Shown here: in pieces, positions 1 through 8,478 of the stretch
Layout: every line of letters begins with the position of its first letter
Position numbering within the stretch: position 1 is the first letter of the stretch
Assembly (NCBI RefSeq): GCF_028285565.1
Contig: NZ_JANQOY010000111.1
Span: 1 to 36,132, forward strand
From: Acaryochloris sp. IP29b_bin.148
Lineage (GTDB): Bacteria; Cyanobacteriota; Cyanobacteriia; Thermosynechococcales; Thermosynechococcaceae
Reading direction: 5' to 3'
DNA: 36,132 nt
Position numbers and translations under genes: made by a program
Notes under the pieces: generated by a model
The model's database searches: none
Seen by the model: only the letters and a program-made list of their open reading frames with translations
Told to the model about the DNA's origin: nothing

Positions 1-534
1 GTAATATTCTCCACCGTTCATAGGCATAGGAGCGGAAAACTGCCAGCCAAACAGTTCAGAGTAGAAGGGTAAAGCGGCGGTTGGATCATCGACTAGAAGC
101 TCCATCCAGCAAACCTCTCCAGGACCATTACCAATCATATTTAGATCGTCACTGTCCTGCTCTGGGGTAAACACATGAAAGGCGGAGCCAACCGGATCAT
201 TGATCACGGCAGTGTGGCCCACGGATGGAATCTCAAAGGTAGGGACACTGACCTTACCCCCCAACTTCTCTGCCTGGTGACAGGCTTCATCGACGTTGGC
301 AACGGTGATGTAGGCAATCCAGTGGCTAGGGAACGGAAAGTCATTTTCGATAGGGACCGGATTGGCAAATCCACCGTTTCCCGCAGCGTAAATCGTGGCA
401 TTGTCATGGCCGGGAATTTCCATTTCACTCAACTGCCAATCAAAGAGCTGATGATAAAACTCATTCGCTTTTGATACGTTCTTCGTCATTAAACTCCACC
501 AGCAAAAACTGCCGATTTGATCCTGTAAACCCAT
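1..534 (-). CDS. VOC-superfamily (glyoxalase/bleomycin-resistance fold) protein, two-domain type, C-terminus outside window
   Basis: The gene runs off the left edge, so only the first 178 residues are visible, with no stop codon. The ATG at 534 is preceded by AAGGAG about 7 bases upstream, which fixes the start. The product begins MGLQDQIGSFCWWSLMTKNV and contains one complete VOC module (about residues 8-120). A second module then starts with the same type of motif (GEVCWMELLVDDPTAALPFY). Two tandem VOC modules are typical of a family annotated as glyoxalase-like or antigen Cfp30B-like, usually about 250-270 aa. Metal and substrate cannot be assigned. A second, single-module VOC gene (997-1377) lies on the same strand upstream of it, but 460 bp of repeat-containing DNA separates them, so a shared operon is uncertain. 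Confidence 0.85.
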   Translation of the reverse strand, partial: MGLQDQIGSFCWWSLMTKNVSKANEFYHQLFDWQLSEMEIPGHDNATIYAAGNGGFANPVPIENDFPFPSHWIAYITVANVDEACHQAEKLGGKVSVPTFEIPSVGHTAVINDPVGSAFHVFTPEQDSDDLNMIGNGPGEVCWMELLVDDPTAALPFYSELFGWQFSAPMPMNGGEYY

Positions 535-996
535 GGCTGTCTCCTTATGCTTTTAAACAGTAGTCAGTCGTATGCGGAATTACTGTGGTTTAGTTGTGCG
601 ATTGCGGATAATTGGTGTCGCAGATTGAGCCAGAATGGTGCTGCCTCTGGGACCAGCCGCAATCAATAGACTTCTTGCACGAATAGCAACCCTACATTGC
701 CCCCCCGGCCCCCCAACTTTGGGGGGAGAGTGCTGAAAGATCTGATGATGGTTGCTAGTATCTATGGACCAATTTTCAGGCTGGAGTGTGAGTAAGACCT
801 CTAATGGAAGGTACAAACGGTAAGCTGATTCAGGTCAACTGTTACAACACAGCAGAATAAAATAAAGCTGCTCTCCCCCCAAAGTTGGGGGGGCGGGGGG
901 GCTAGTGCAACCCGTGATGGATCGCGAAATAGGCAAAGGCAATAGCCGCAGAAAAGGATTCATGCAAAAGGTCCAATTGATCATTACTTCAACCTT
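535..996. other. intergenic region with inverted GC-rich repeats
   Basis: This 462-bp gap between two VOC genes has no convincing gene; the open frames in it are short and of low complexity. Its main content is the inverted pair of C/G-run repeats described separately (697-910). The rest is ordinary sequence. Confidence 0.6.
697..910. repeat. inverted pair of C/G-rich palindromic repeats (MITE-like arrangement)
   Basis: The left copy (about 697-732) has a C-run, then CCCCAACTTTGGGGGGAGAG. The right copy (about 868-910) carries the reverse complement, CTCTCCCCCCAAAGTTGGGG, followed by a G-run. Each copy is itself a near-palindrome centred on AACTTT/AAAGTT. The arms flank about 135 bp of unrelated sequence. 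Dispersed repeats with a CCCCAAAGTTGGGG-type core are familiar in cyanobacterial intergenic DNA. No transposase or target-site duplication was recognised, so this is either two independent insertions of a small repeat or a non-autonomous element. Confidence 0.6.
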
Positions 997-1377
997 TTAG
1001 GGCGAAGGCATATGGAAAACATTGAGTTTGTTGCCATCTGGATCTCGGAAGTAGCCCGCATAGAATCCTTCTATGTCGCCTCTTGGCCCGGCTGGTCCTT
1101 CATCTTGGGCACCCAATTCAATGGCCTTTTTGTAAACTTTATCTACTTTGTCATTGCTATCCACCATGAGGGCAATCATGACGCCATTGCCAATCGTGGC
1201 AGGCTCGCCATTGAAGGGTTTGGTTACACAGACGCTGGGCTGATCGGGTCCCGTACTCCAGGCAATAAAACTTTCGAACTCCATAAACCTGCTGCCGCCA
1301 AGCACCTCGAAAAGAGAATCATAAAACTGGGCTGCTTTAACGATATCGTTTGTACCTAAAGTCACATATCCAATCAT
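997..1377 (-). CDS. VOC-superfamily (glyoxalase/bleomycin-resistance fold) protein, single domain
   Basis: This complete 126-residue protein begins MIGYVTLGTNDIVKAAQFYD, the usual first strand and helix of a VOC module. It ends with FRDPDGNKLNVFHMPSP, the usual last strand with the DPDGN-type turn. An AGGA-containing site (GAGGAAT) sits about 8 bases before the ATG at 1377. One VOC module of this length normally works as a dimer. Family members include glyoxalase I-like enzymes, extradiol dioxygenase-like enzymes and resistance proteins, and the sequence does not say which. It follows recA on the same strand with 76 bases between, so read-through from recA is possible but not shown. Confidence 0.88.
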   Translation of the reverse strand: MIGYVTLGTNDIVKAAQFYDSLFEVLGGSRFMEFESFIAWSTGPDQPSVCVTKPFNGEPATIGNGVMIALMVDSNDKVDKVYKKAIELGAQDEGPAGPRGDIEGFYAGYFRDPDGNKLNVFHMPSP

Positions 1378-1453
1378 TGAATATTCCTCAATGTAAGAAT
1401 CAGGTCAGACAAATTAAGCGTCGAAATGATAGTGGATGGAGATTAAGCCGGGA

Positions 1454-2512
1454 TTATGCGGCCTCTTCTTCCTCGGCTTCCACCGCTGTGATCGAATTAG
1501 CAGAGACTTCAGCCCCTAGTTCTAATTTCTGGCGGACTTGTTGCTCAACATTCTCAGCAAATTCGGGATTATCGATAAAGTACTGAATTGTGTTTTCTCG
1601 TCCCTGGCCAATATTGTTGCCGTCGAAGCTATACCAAGCCCCTTTGCGAACGATCACATCCGTTTCTTCGGCCATATCAACCAGGCATCCTGTTGTGGAA
1701 ATGCCTTGGCCGAACAGAATGTCAAATTCGGCAATCCGAAATGGAGGAGCCACTTTGTTCTTGGCGACTTTGACTTTGGCCCGAATCCCAAACATATCCG
1801 TGCCTTTTTTCAGGGTTTGAATGCGGCGGATATCTAGGCGAACGGAAGCATAGAATTTGAGGGCGTTACCGCCTGTGGTGACTTCAGGGCTACCGTAGGT
1901 GACGCCAATCTTCTGGCGAAGCTGGTTGAGGAAGATTACGGTACTGCCGGATTTAGAGATATTGCTGGTGATTTTTCTGAGGGCCTGACTCATTAATCGA
2001 GCTTGGAGACCCATATGGGAATCGCCCATATCCCCTTCGATTTCGGCGCGAGGCGTCAGGGCAGCGACGGAATCCACCACCACGAGATCGACGGCACTGG
2101 AGCGCACTAGCTGATCGACAATTTCTAGGGCCATCTCTCCAGAGTCGGGCTGGCTAACCAGGAGTTCCGAGACATCGACGCCCAGGGCGGCGGCATAAAC
2201 CGGGTCTAGGGCATGTTCAGCATCGACGAAGGCAGCGACGCCCCCGTTTTTTTGGATTTGTGCGATCGCATGTAACGCTACGGTGGTTTTGCCCGAACTT
2301 TCAGGACCATAGATCTCAATCACTCGCCCTCTAGGCAGGCCGCCCCCCAAGGCTAGATCCAGGGTCAAAGCGCCGGTAGAAATCGTTTCAATCTGCATCC
2401 GAGTGGCATCCCCAAGACGCATAATCGCCCCTTTGCCAAAGGTGCGTTCCACATTTTTCATCACCAAATCCAGAGCTTTTTGCTTTTCGGAAGCGTCGGT
2501 ATGGGTGGCCAT
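1454..2512 (-). CDS. recA: RecA recombinase
   Basis: RecA polymerises on single-stranded DNA, catalyses strand exchange and, in bacteria with an SOS system, triggers LexA cleavage. The 352-residue protein has Walker A GPESSGKT at residues 69-76, the VVVDSVAAL Walker B strand, the loop motif [14 protein letters not shown], and an acidic C-tail (EAEEEEAA). All core elements are intact. An in-frame TTG would add five residues, but ATG at 2512 is preferred because GGAG lies 9 bases before it and MATHTD gives a normal N-terminus. The gene diverges from the 67-aa ORF at 2629. The shared 116-bp gap holds a good sigma70-type promoter overlapped by a palindrome, which suggests repressor control. No hairpin terminator was seen downstream. 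Confidence 0.99.
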   Translation of the reverse strand: MATHTDASEKQKALDLVMKNVERTFGKGAIMRLGDATRMQIETISTGALTLDLALGGGLPRGRVIEIYGPESSGKTTVALHAIAQIQKNGGVAAFVDAEHALDPVYAAALGVDVSELLVSQPDSGEMALEIVDQLVRSSAVDLVVVDSVAALTPRAEIEGDMGDSHMGLQARLMSQALRKITSNISKSGSTVIFLNQLRQKIGVTYGSPEVTTGGNALKFYASVRLDIRRIQTLKKGTDMFGIRAKVKVAKNKVAPPFRIAEFDILFGQGISTTGCLVDMAEETDVIVRKGAWYSFDGNNIGQGRENTIQYFIDNPEFAENVEQQVRQKLELGAEVSANSITAVEAEEEEAA

Positions 2513-2549
2513 GATTGGGATCTCCAAAAGGATAATTTGAGGTTGTTCG

Positions 2550-2584
2550 ACTAGTATAGTATACTTGTACTAGTCTTGTGTCAA
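2550..2584 (-). promoter_or_regulatory. recA promoter with overlapping palindromic operator candidate
   Basis: On the minus strand a perfect -35 TTGACA (2579-2584) is followed after 17 bp by TACTAT (2556-2561) as the -10; TATACT at a 15-bp spacing is an alternative. The -10 and spacer are covered by an inverted repeat, ACTAGTA-N11-TACTAGT (2550-2574), with a central GTATAC. A symmetrical site over a recA promoter is the normal position for an SOS-type repressor. The arms do not match the LexA boxes I know, so the regulator is unassigned. The opposite strand has a weaker TTGTTC-17-TGTACT match, which could serve the divergent gene. Confidence 0.6.
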
Positions 2585-2628
2585 CAGGGCAAAAAAAGTT
2601 TCTTTTTCTTCCTTATAGGGAGGGTTGA

Positions 2629-2832
2629 ATGGCAATAGACTCCCTAACCGATTTAGTTGGATTTCCCGGTGGATGGCTGGTGGGTGTCTCCTATGCATTG
2701 GAATGGGGATATCAATGTTGGGTGATCACCCCTGAACAGCAGGTTCATACCGATGGTGAGTTCTATAAAAGTAATTTAGGGGCATTATCAGCAGGGCGGT
2801 TCCTGGTTGAACATTCCCTAGAAGTAGATTGA
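2629..2832 (+). CDS. hypothetical small protein (67 aa)
   Basis: Not recognised. The ATG at 2629 has a strong GGGAGG ribosome site about 5 bases upstream, the best argument that this is a real gene. The 67-residue product (MAIDSLTDLVGFPGGWLVGV...) has a hydrophobic, glycine- and aromatic-rich first half and a polar second half. It has no signal peptide, no cysteine pairs and no clear full-length membrane helix. It is transcribed divergently from recA and lies 95 bases before the 143-aa gene that pairs with the DUF4132 protein, so it may be the first gene of that block. A TTG overlapping its stop codon opens the next frame, but a later start is preferred for that gene. Confidence 0.6.
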   Translation: MAIDSLTDLVGFPGGWLVGVSYALEWGYQCWVITPEQQVHTDGEFYKSNLGALSAGRFLVEHSLEVD

Positions 2833-2927
2833 GCAATCCCATTGCCTGGGAATACTCTTTTTTCACTGATGACAATTTAACTTTCATTAGATATAGTACA
2901 TTTGTTCCATTTCTCTTCCTAATCACC

Positions 2928-3359
2928 ATGACCTTCTGTATCACTGTTGAGGGAAAAGTCATTGGGAAACGGCGACCTATCTTTTCAGACTGGTCCATTC
3001 CCATCCCCCCTTCCCTTCAAGACTCACCCCTCACCTTACGTGACCTGATTACCTGGGTGGTGAGGGCGGAAGTCCAAGCGTTCCAAACGCGGCAAACGGA
3101 GCAGAAGCTACAGCAGTTCCTCAGTAAAGACGCGATCCATCAGGGCTTGGCTGAGGGCAAAGTAACCATGGGCGATCGCGACTTTGAGCAAGTCGTGGAT
3201 GAGGCGGCGGCGATCGAGACCGCCATTATGGGCTTTATTGATGGGCTGTACTACGTGTTTCTCGATGATGTGCAGCAGGAAGAGTTAGATGCCACTGTGC
3301 ACCTCAAACTCGATAGCCGCTTAACCTTTATTCGACTCGTTGCACTGGTCGGGGGATAA
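2928..3359 (+). CDS. conserved hypothetical protein, small partner of the DUF4132 protein
   Basis: This 143-residue protein starts MTFCITVEGKVIGKRRPIFS. Its core is helical and charged (LTLRDLITWVVRAEVQAFQ) and its end is strand-like (LDSRLTFIRLVALVGG). The frame is open back to a TTG at 2829, but those 33 codons look non-coding, and ATG 2928 puts the conserved-looking ITVEGK segment at the N-terminus. I recall small proteins of this kind encoded directly before DUF4132/DUF5724 genes, without a known function. The stop at 3357-3359 is one base from the ATG of the giant gene, so the two are almost certainly co-translated. No catalytic motif, signal peptide or membrane segment is visible. Confidence 0.8.
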   Translation: MTFCITVEGKVIGKRRPIFSDWSIPIPPSLQDSPLTLRDLITWVVRAEVQAFQTRQTEQKLQQFLSKDAIHQGLAEGKVTMGDRDFEQVVDEAAAIETAIMGFIDGLYYVFLDDVQQEELDATVHLKLDSRLTFIRLVALVGG

Positions 3360-3360
3360 C

Positions 3361-6300
3361 ATGCTGAATCGTGAACTTGCGCAGGAATCCCTGAAGAAAT
3401 TTCGGGTTGAAGAATGGACGGATCGCCGAGCCACTGAACTGGCCGCATTGCCGGACCCATTGAATCATATTGGGCAGAGGATGTTGGGTCTAAACGGCTC
3501 AAGCTACGAGTGGGACCATCCCTATAACCGAGAGCCCTACTGGCAGCCCTTTCAAGACGCGATTGAGCTTACTGAATCTGAGCGGTCCCAACTCTTCGAG
3601 GTTCTCTTTCCTCAAATTAGCGACTATGTGTTGCTAGCTTACGATTTGATTGCGACCCTCCCCTATCAGATGGGTTACTCTCGCAGGGCCTTTCGCTCGG
3701 ACCATCCTGAACATCATGAATTTGCCCGTCGGAATTTTATTCAGTCATTACTGGGGATAGTCCGAGGGTATGAACAGCCCTTGGACTGGTATGCGGCTTG
3801 GGCTCCTTATCTGGGCTATAGTGCCGATCTTCTAGGGCGCTTGTTCGCCGCAGCCATCAACCGGGGGGATGCCTTAGGCGATCAGATTTTCGAGATTCTC
3901 TGTGACTCTGCTCGGGGGGAGCATGAGATTGGTGCCATGGGTCGGCATGTAACTCGCGCCCTATTAGTCGCCAATCGACCCGAGGGATGGGAGCTGATTG
4001 AGAACCTGCTAGTGGCCGCCCAACGCCAAGAAGGGCTAAGACAAGCGATTTTAGAAACTATTGATGAAGCCCATCCTCAAGCCTTTCAGCGTATTGTCCG
4101 TGTCATCCTAGAGCATAATCTTGTCCGCTTTAGTGCCACAATTCGGGCCGTGGATGTATGGTTCGGGCTGGGTTGGGAGGTGGAGCACCAGCGCCGGGTG
4201 CAAGAAAGCTTAGAACTACTTCTCCAGGTGTTAGAACACCCTGACCAGCGAACCGCGTTACTCCAAAATGATGATCCTAATCGGGTTTATCTCACCCTTT
4301 GGTCTCTGGCCTTTGAAAATGTCGATCTAGCGATTCCACCTGCCGTGGAACTCTTGAACACAGGAACCGTTGAGCAACGATTTGTGGCGGCATATCTACT
4401 CCGTCAATTGGATATCGGTCAAGCCCGAGAAGCCCTTATCTCCAGCCTTGCCGATGTGGATATCCGAGTTGCCGTTCAGTCCTATCTCTCGTTGGGATGC
4501 AGGGCTGGCTTTGAAGCGTTGGAAACGTTTATCAAGCGCTTTTCTGCGAAGGAAACGTCTATTGAGCCCTTGGTATGGTCATGGATGAATTACACCATCA
4601 GCCTGCAGGAGGTCGCTAATAACCTAGTTCGCAGTTTAGGCGACCGCCCCGTTGAACAGTTAATGCCTTACCGAACCATGATGGGGGAATGGGGCCGCAT
4701 TCAAGTTGGGAAACAGCTGATTAAGCAAACTTGGGATGATCAGGCTCGGGAAGTTGTGTTTGAGCTGATTCGCGATCGCAATAGCTATGTCCGGGAGCAA
4801 ATCATGGGTGCTCTTAACGCTCATCGCTACTGTCCGACTACCCCTGAAGCCCAAACCTTGGAGTCGATGCTATATCGTAAAGCAGCAGATTTGAGAAGAG
4901 GTGTGCTGTCCTTATTATTGAAACAAGACAATGATGCCGCCATTGCCAGTGCCCAACGCCTGCTAAATCAGTCTAAAGCCTCTCAGCGCAAAGCCGGGTT
5001 AGAACTACTCGTCCAGCTTCAGCAAACGGATCGGGGCCAGGTTAAACCGGTCGCTGAAGCCTATGCCAGCCAGCGCCCCAAGCGAACGGCGAGTGAACAA
5101 GAACTACTTGATCAGCTGTTGGCGGATCAACAGGATATTCCCACCTTGGAGGATGCCTTGGGGTTAGCGCCTTGGGAGTTGCGATCGCATCCCCAATCCC
5201 CCATGCAACCCAAACATCCCATTCCCTTAATTTCCGAGGCTGCCAAGGAACTTTTGACCTCCTTAGATGCATTGATCCAGGAACATCGAACTGAGGGGGT
5301 GGTGCTCAATCGTGACTATCCCCAGGAAGAATTATTAGGAAATCTCTACTGGTTCCCAACCCCAAACTTAAAGCTAACAAGGGAAGAAAATCTTAAAAAT
5401 CTGCCCTTGGCAGCGGTTTGGCTAAAGTGGTTCGAGACTCGTTCCGATCAGCTACGCGATGCTGATGGTTTTGAGATCATTCGTGCAATTGCCTCTCACT
5501 CGATAGAACATCGCTATTCCTACGACTACAATACTTGGATCAATCGAGGGAGCCCATCCCATCAACAATGGCAACTAGAACTATTGGAGCAATGGTTTAC
5601 CCCGACTGAGATCACCTTTCCTTGGATATCTGATCTTTTAAGCTGGTTTATCTATCTTCACCCTCCCCAAAATGTTGTGGATGGACTGTTGGCGGCAGCT
5701 CAATCAACCCTGGCTAGTATCCATCAACAGGCTGCAGGTAGGCGGTATGAATGGAGAATAGTAGGTCTGTTGACATGGATTCAGATCGCCCGATCCCATT
5801 TTCAAGACTACCCTCAGCAATGGACTAAAACTCAAATTCAGCACCTATGGCAACTTCTACGCTGGATTGATGAGCCTAACGATGATAGTGTTCCCCATTG
5901 GCGGGCCAAGTCAGGTGAGATTCGCCATCTTTTCGACCAGTATGAAACCACCCAAGAAGAGGGGTTTATTCAACGCTATCGCCCTGAACTACAGGAAATT
6001 GCCCAAGCTTATGGTGCTGGAGTGGTCACCGATGCCGATTTCTACGATTACTTGATGGGTGCACGCCCCATGTCTCCCAGGTCTAAGGGGTTTTCTGAAC
6101 TGCGACGGGTGACCCAACGAAAGCCGCATCCCTGCATTCAGGCTAATTCAAAGATCGGTCAAATCGTGAATCAATGTTGCGATCGCATCCTGGAAGTCGA
6201 ACTTACCCGAGGCGAACTGCCCACAGCAGCCACTGAAGTTGCTAAAAATCTGAGTTCCATTGAAGGCATTGCCACCGTGGTGAACCTTCTCCAAAAGCTG

Positions 6301-8295
6301 GATAATGAAAAATTTGTTCGGGGTTGGGTTTCTGATAGTAATAGTCGGACTGCGGTATTGAGCCATCTGTGTCGGGTTTCTTTCCCCAAAGAAGATGAAA
6401 CGCCCCAGGACTTTGCCAAGGCCGTTAAAGCGGCCTCTATCCCCACTCAACAGCTTGTGGAGCTGGCCATGTATGCCCCCCAATGGGTGAATTACATTGA
6501 ACATGCCCTACGGTGGAAAGGGTTTGCCGAAGCCGTTTGGTGGTTTCATGCCCATACCAAAGACGAGGCTTGGCAGGTGGATGCTGATATTCGCAACCTG
6601 TGGGCGGCTCAGATTGCCGAACGGACGCCCCTCTCTAGCCAGGATTTGCTAGATGGCGCAGTGGATGTGGCCTGGTTTCAGCGGATTCGAAAAGGCATGA
6701 AGTCGGATCGGTGGACCGCCTTAAATGAAGCCGCCAAGTACACCTCCGGGGGTGGGGGCCATAAGCGGGCACAACTCTTTGCCGAGGCCATGACCGGGGT
6801 AACCGATCGAGCTGGCCTGATTAAACGACTGCAAACCAAGCGCCATCAGGATAGTGTACGGGCCCTGGGTCTACTGCCTTTAGCCAGGGGGAAAAAGCGA
6901 GACGCAGACCTCCTGGAACGCTATCAAATCATCCAAGAATTTCTGCGGGAGAGCCGTAAGTTTGGCTCCCAGCGCCAAGCCAGTGAAAAGCTAGCCGCTC
7001 GCATTAGCATGGATAACTTGGCTCGCACTGCTGGGTATCCCGATCCACAGCGACTGGAATGGGCCATGGAAGGAATGGCGATTCAGGATTTGGCCGCTGG
7101 TGCTGTATCCGTAGAGATTGATCCAGTCACCGTCAGCTTAAGTATCACCCCCGATGGCAAGCCCCAGATTTCGGTGCTTAAAAATGGGAAATCCCTCAAA
7201 TCAGTCCCAGCTAAACTCCGCAAGAATCCAGAGATCAAAGCCCTGCAACAGCGCAAAAAAGAGATTACCCAGCAGGCCAGTCGCATCACTCAATCCTTAG
7301 AACAATCCATGTGCCGGGGCGATCAGTTCACTGGCACCGAGTTAAAGCAACTCTTAGCCCATCCCCTGTTAAAACCCGTCTTGCAGCGCCTGGTGTTTAT
7401 TGAGAGTGATACCGGGGTAGCCGGATTGCCCCAAGTGGATGGATTATTCAACCACGACGGTCAGACCGTGGCCATCAAAGCATCCATGCAGCTACGCATT
7501 GCTCACCCCGTTGATTTAGCCGAACGGGATGATTGGCATCTCTGGCAGCAATACTGTTTCCAGACGGGGCTGGTCCAACCCTTTAAGCAGATTTTCCGGG
7601 AACTCTATGTTTTGACTACGGCGGAACAACAAGGCCGGGGTCCTGGTTCTTGCCGTTATGCAGGGCATCAAGTCAACCCTCGGCAGTCCTTGGCCCTCCT
7701 GGGCAAGCGGGGTTGGGTCACCCACCCAGAGGAAGGGATTCGGCGTACCTTTCATGATCAACAGATTGTGGTCTGGCTTGAATTTGAGGAGGGCTGGTAT
7801 ACACCAACAGAGGTAGAAGGATTTACCCTGGATCAGATTTGCTTTTGCGATCGCACCACCTACAAGCCCCTGGAATTATCCGCCGTACCTTCCCGTCTTT
7901 TTAGTGAAGTGATGCGAGATCTGGATCTAGTCGTCAGCGTGGCCCACCAGGGCGGCGTCGATCCAGAAGCCAGTGCTTCGACGGTAGAAATGAGAGCCTC
8001 TTTGCTTCAAGAAACGAGTCGCCTGCTTCAGCTCAATAATATTCAACTGCAAAAGTCTCACGCTTTAATCGAAGGAAAGATAGGTAGCTATAGCATCCAT
8101 CTGGGCAGTGCAATGGTGCATCGTCAACCCGGTGGCGCAATTTGTGTGGTGCCCGTTCACAGTCAACATCGGGGGCGACTGTTTTTGCCCTTTGCTGATA
8201 ATGATCCGAAAACAGCAGAGGTGATCTCCAAGGCCATTATGCTGGCTAAAGATTATGAGATTAAAGACCCAACAATTCTAGAGCAGATACTTTAA
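3361..8295 (+). CDS. DUF4132 (MolR/YehI-like) giant protein with helical-repeat body
   Basis: This 1644-residue, apparently soluble protein is the largest in the window. The ATG at 3361 follows GGGGGAT at proper spacing; an upstream in-frame TTG is less likely. Residues about 200-600 look like HEAT/ARM-type helical repeats (for example VEQRFVAAYLLRQLDIGQAR). A middle segment carries TSGGGGHKRAQLFAEAM. The C-terminus has the DUF4132 signature: IHLGSAMVHRQPGGAICVVP, then HSQHRGRLFLPFADNDPKTA. E. coli MolR and YehI share this domain; their biochemical role is not established, although yehI lies near MoxR-AAA/VWA-type genes. Here no MoxR, VWA or WGR gene is adjacent, only the 143-aa partner one base upstream. 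No transmembrane segment or secretion signal was seen. The reading frame is intact. Confidence 0.9.
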   Translation: MLNRELAQESLKKFRVEEWTDRRATELAALPDPLNHIGQRMLGLNGSSYEWDHPYNREPYWQPFQDAIELTESERSQLFEVLFPQISDYVLLAYDLIATLPYQMGYSRRAFRSDHPEHHEFARRNFIQSLLGIVRGYEQPLDWYAAWAPYLGYSADLLGRLFAAAINRGDALGDQIFEILCDSARGEHEIGAMGRHVTRALLVANRPEGWELIENLLVAAQRQEGLRQAILETIDEAHPQAFQRIVRVILEHNLVRFSATIRAVDVWFGLGWEVEHQRRVQESLELLLQVLEHPDQRTALLQNDDPNRVYLTLWSLAFENVDLAIPPAVELLNTGTVEQRFVAAYLLRQLDIGQAREALISSLADVDIRVAVQSYLSLGCRAGFEALETFIKRFSAKETSIEPLVWSWMNYTISLQEVANNLVRSLGDRPVEQLMPYRTMMGEWGRIQVGKQLIKQTWDDQAREVVFELIRDRNSYVREQIMGALNAHRYCPTTPEAQTLESMLYRKAADLRRGVLSLLLKQDNDAAIASAQRLLNQSKASQRKAGLELLVQLQQTDRGQVKPVAEAYASQRPKRTASEQELLDQLLADQQDIPTLEDALGLAPWELRSHPQSPMQPKHPIPLISEAAKELLTSLDALIQEHRTEGVVLNRDYPQEELLGNLYWFPTPNLKLTREENLKNLPLAAVWLKWFETRSDQLRDADGFEIIRAIASHSIEHRYSYDYNTWINRGSPSHQQWQLELLEQWFTPTEITFPWISDLLSWFIYLHPPQNVVDGLLAAAQSTLASIHQQAAGRRYEWRIVGLLTWIQIARSHFQDYPQQWTKTQIQHLWQLLRWIDEPNDDSVPHWRAKSGEIRHLFDQYETTQEEGFIQRYRPELQEIAQAYGAGVVTDADFYDYLMGARPMSPRSKGFSELRRVTQRKPHPCIQANSKIGQIVNQCCDRILEVELTRGELPTAATEVAKNLSSIEGIATVVNLLQKLDNEKFVRGWVSDSNSRTAVLSHLCRVSFPKEDETPQDFAKAVKAASIPTQQLVELAMYAPQWVNYIEHALRWKGFAEAVWWFHAHTKDEAWQVDADIRNLWAAQIAERTPLSSQDLLDGAVDVAWFQRIRKGMKSDRWTALNEAAKYTSGGGGHKRAQLFAEAMTGVTDRAGLIKRLQTKRHQDSVRALGLLPLARGKKRDADLLERYQIIQEFLRESRKFGSQRQASEKLAARISMDNLARTAGYPDPQRLEWAMEGMAIQDLAAGAVSVEIDPVTVSLSITPDGKPQISVLKNGKSLKSVPAKLRKNPEIKALQQRKKEITQQASRITQSLEQSMCRGDQFTGTELKQLLAHPLLKPVLQRLVFIESDTGVAGLPQVDGLFNHDGQTVAIKASMQLRIAHPVDLAERDDWHLWQQYCFQTGLVQPFKQIFRELYVLTTAEQQGRGPGSCRYAGHQVNPRQSLALLGKRGWVTHPEEGIRRTFHDQQIVVWLEFEEGWYTPTEVEGFTLDQICFCDRTTYKPLELSAVPSRLFSEVMRDLDLVVSVAHQGGVDPEASASTVEMRASLLQETSRLLQLNNIQLQKSHALIEGKIGSYSIHLGSAMVHRQPGGAICVVPVHSQHRGRLFLPFADNDPKTAEVISKAIMLAKDYEIKDPTILEQIL

Positions 8296-8478
8296 TGACT
8301 CCCCTCTCCAGTTAATGTCTCAAGATGTTTTACCCTGAGCAGGGAAATATTGATTTAGCCATACTGGAAGTATGGGTCATCCATCGCTGATACCAGTAGG
8401 TTCTATTGCAACTGAGGCAAAATAACCCAAAGCAATTAACCCGTGAACTACAGTTTGTATCCACAGCAGGATTGAGAT

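Noticed and set aside
1012..1586. Overlapping plus-strand open frames (115 and 78 aa) opposite the VOC gene and the end of recA
   Set aside because: They are antisense to genes with clear family motifs, have no matching motifs themselves and lack good ribosome sites.
2829..2927. TTG-initiated extension of the 143-aa protein overlapping the stop of the 67-aa ORF (TTGA)
   Set aside because: The 33 extra codons look like non-coding AT-rich sequence and the conserved-looking part starts at ATG 2928; translational coupling from TTG was considered but has no ribosome site.
8359..8375. CCATACT-GGA-AGTATGG hairpin after the DUF4132 gene
   Set aside because: Short AT-rich stem with no T tract; may be chance, so not listed as a terminator.
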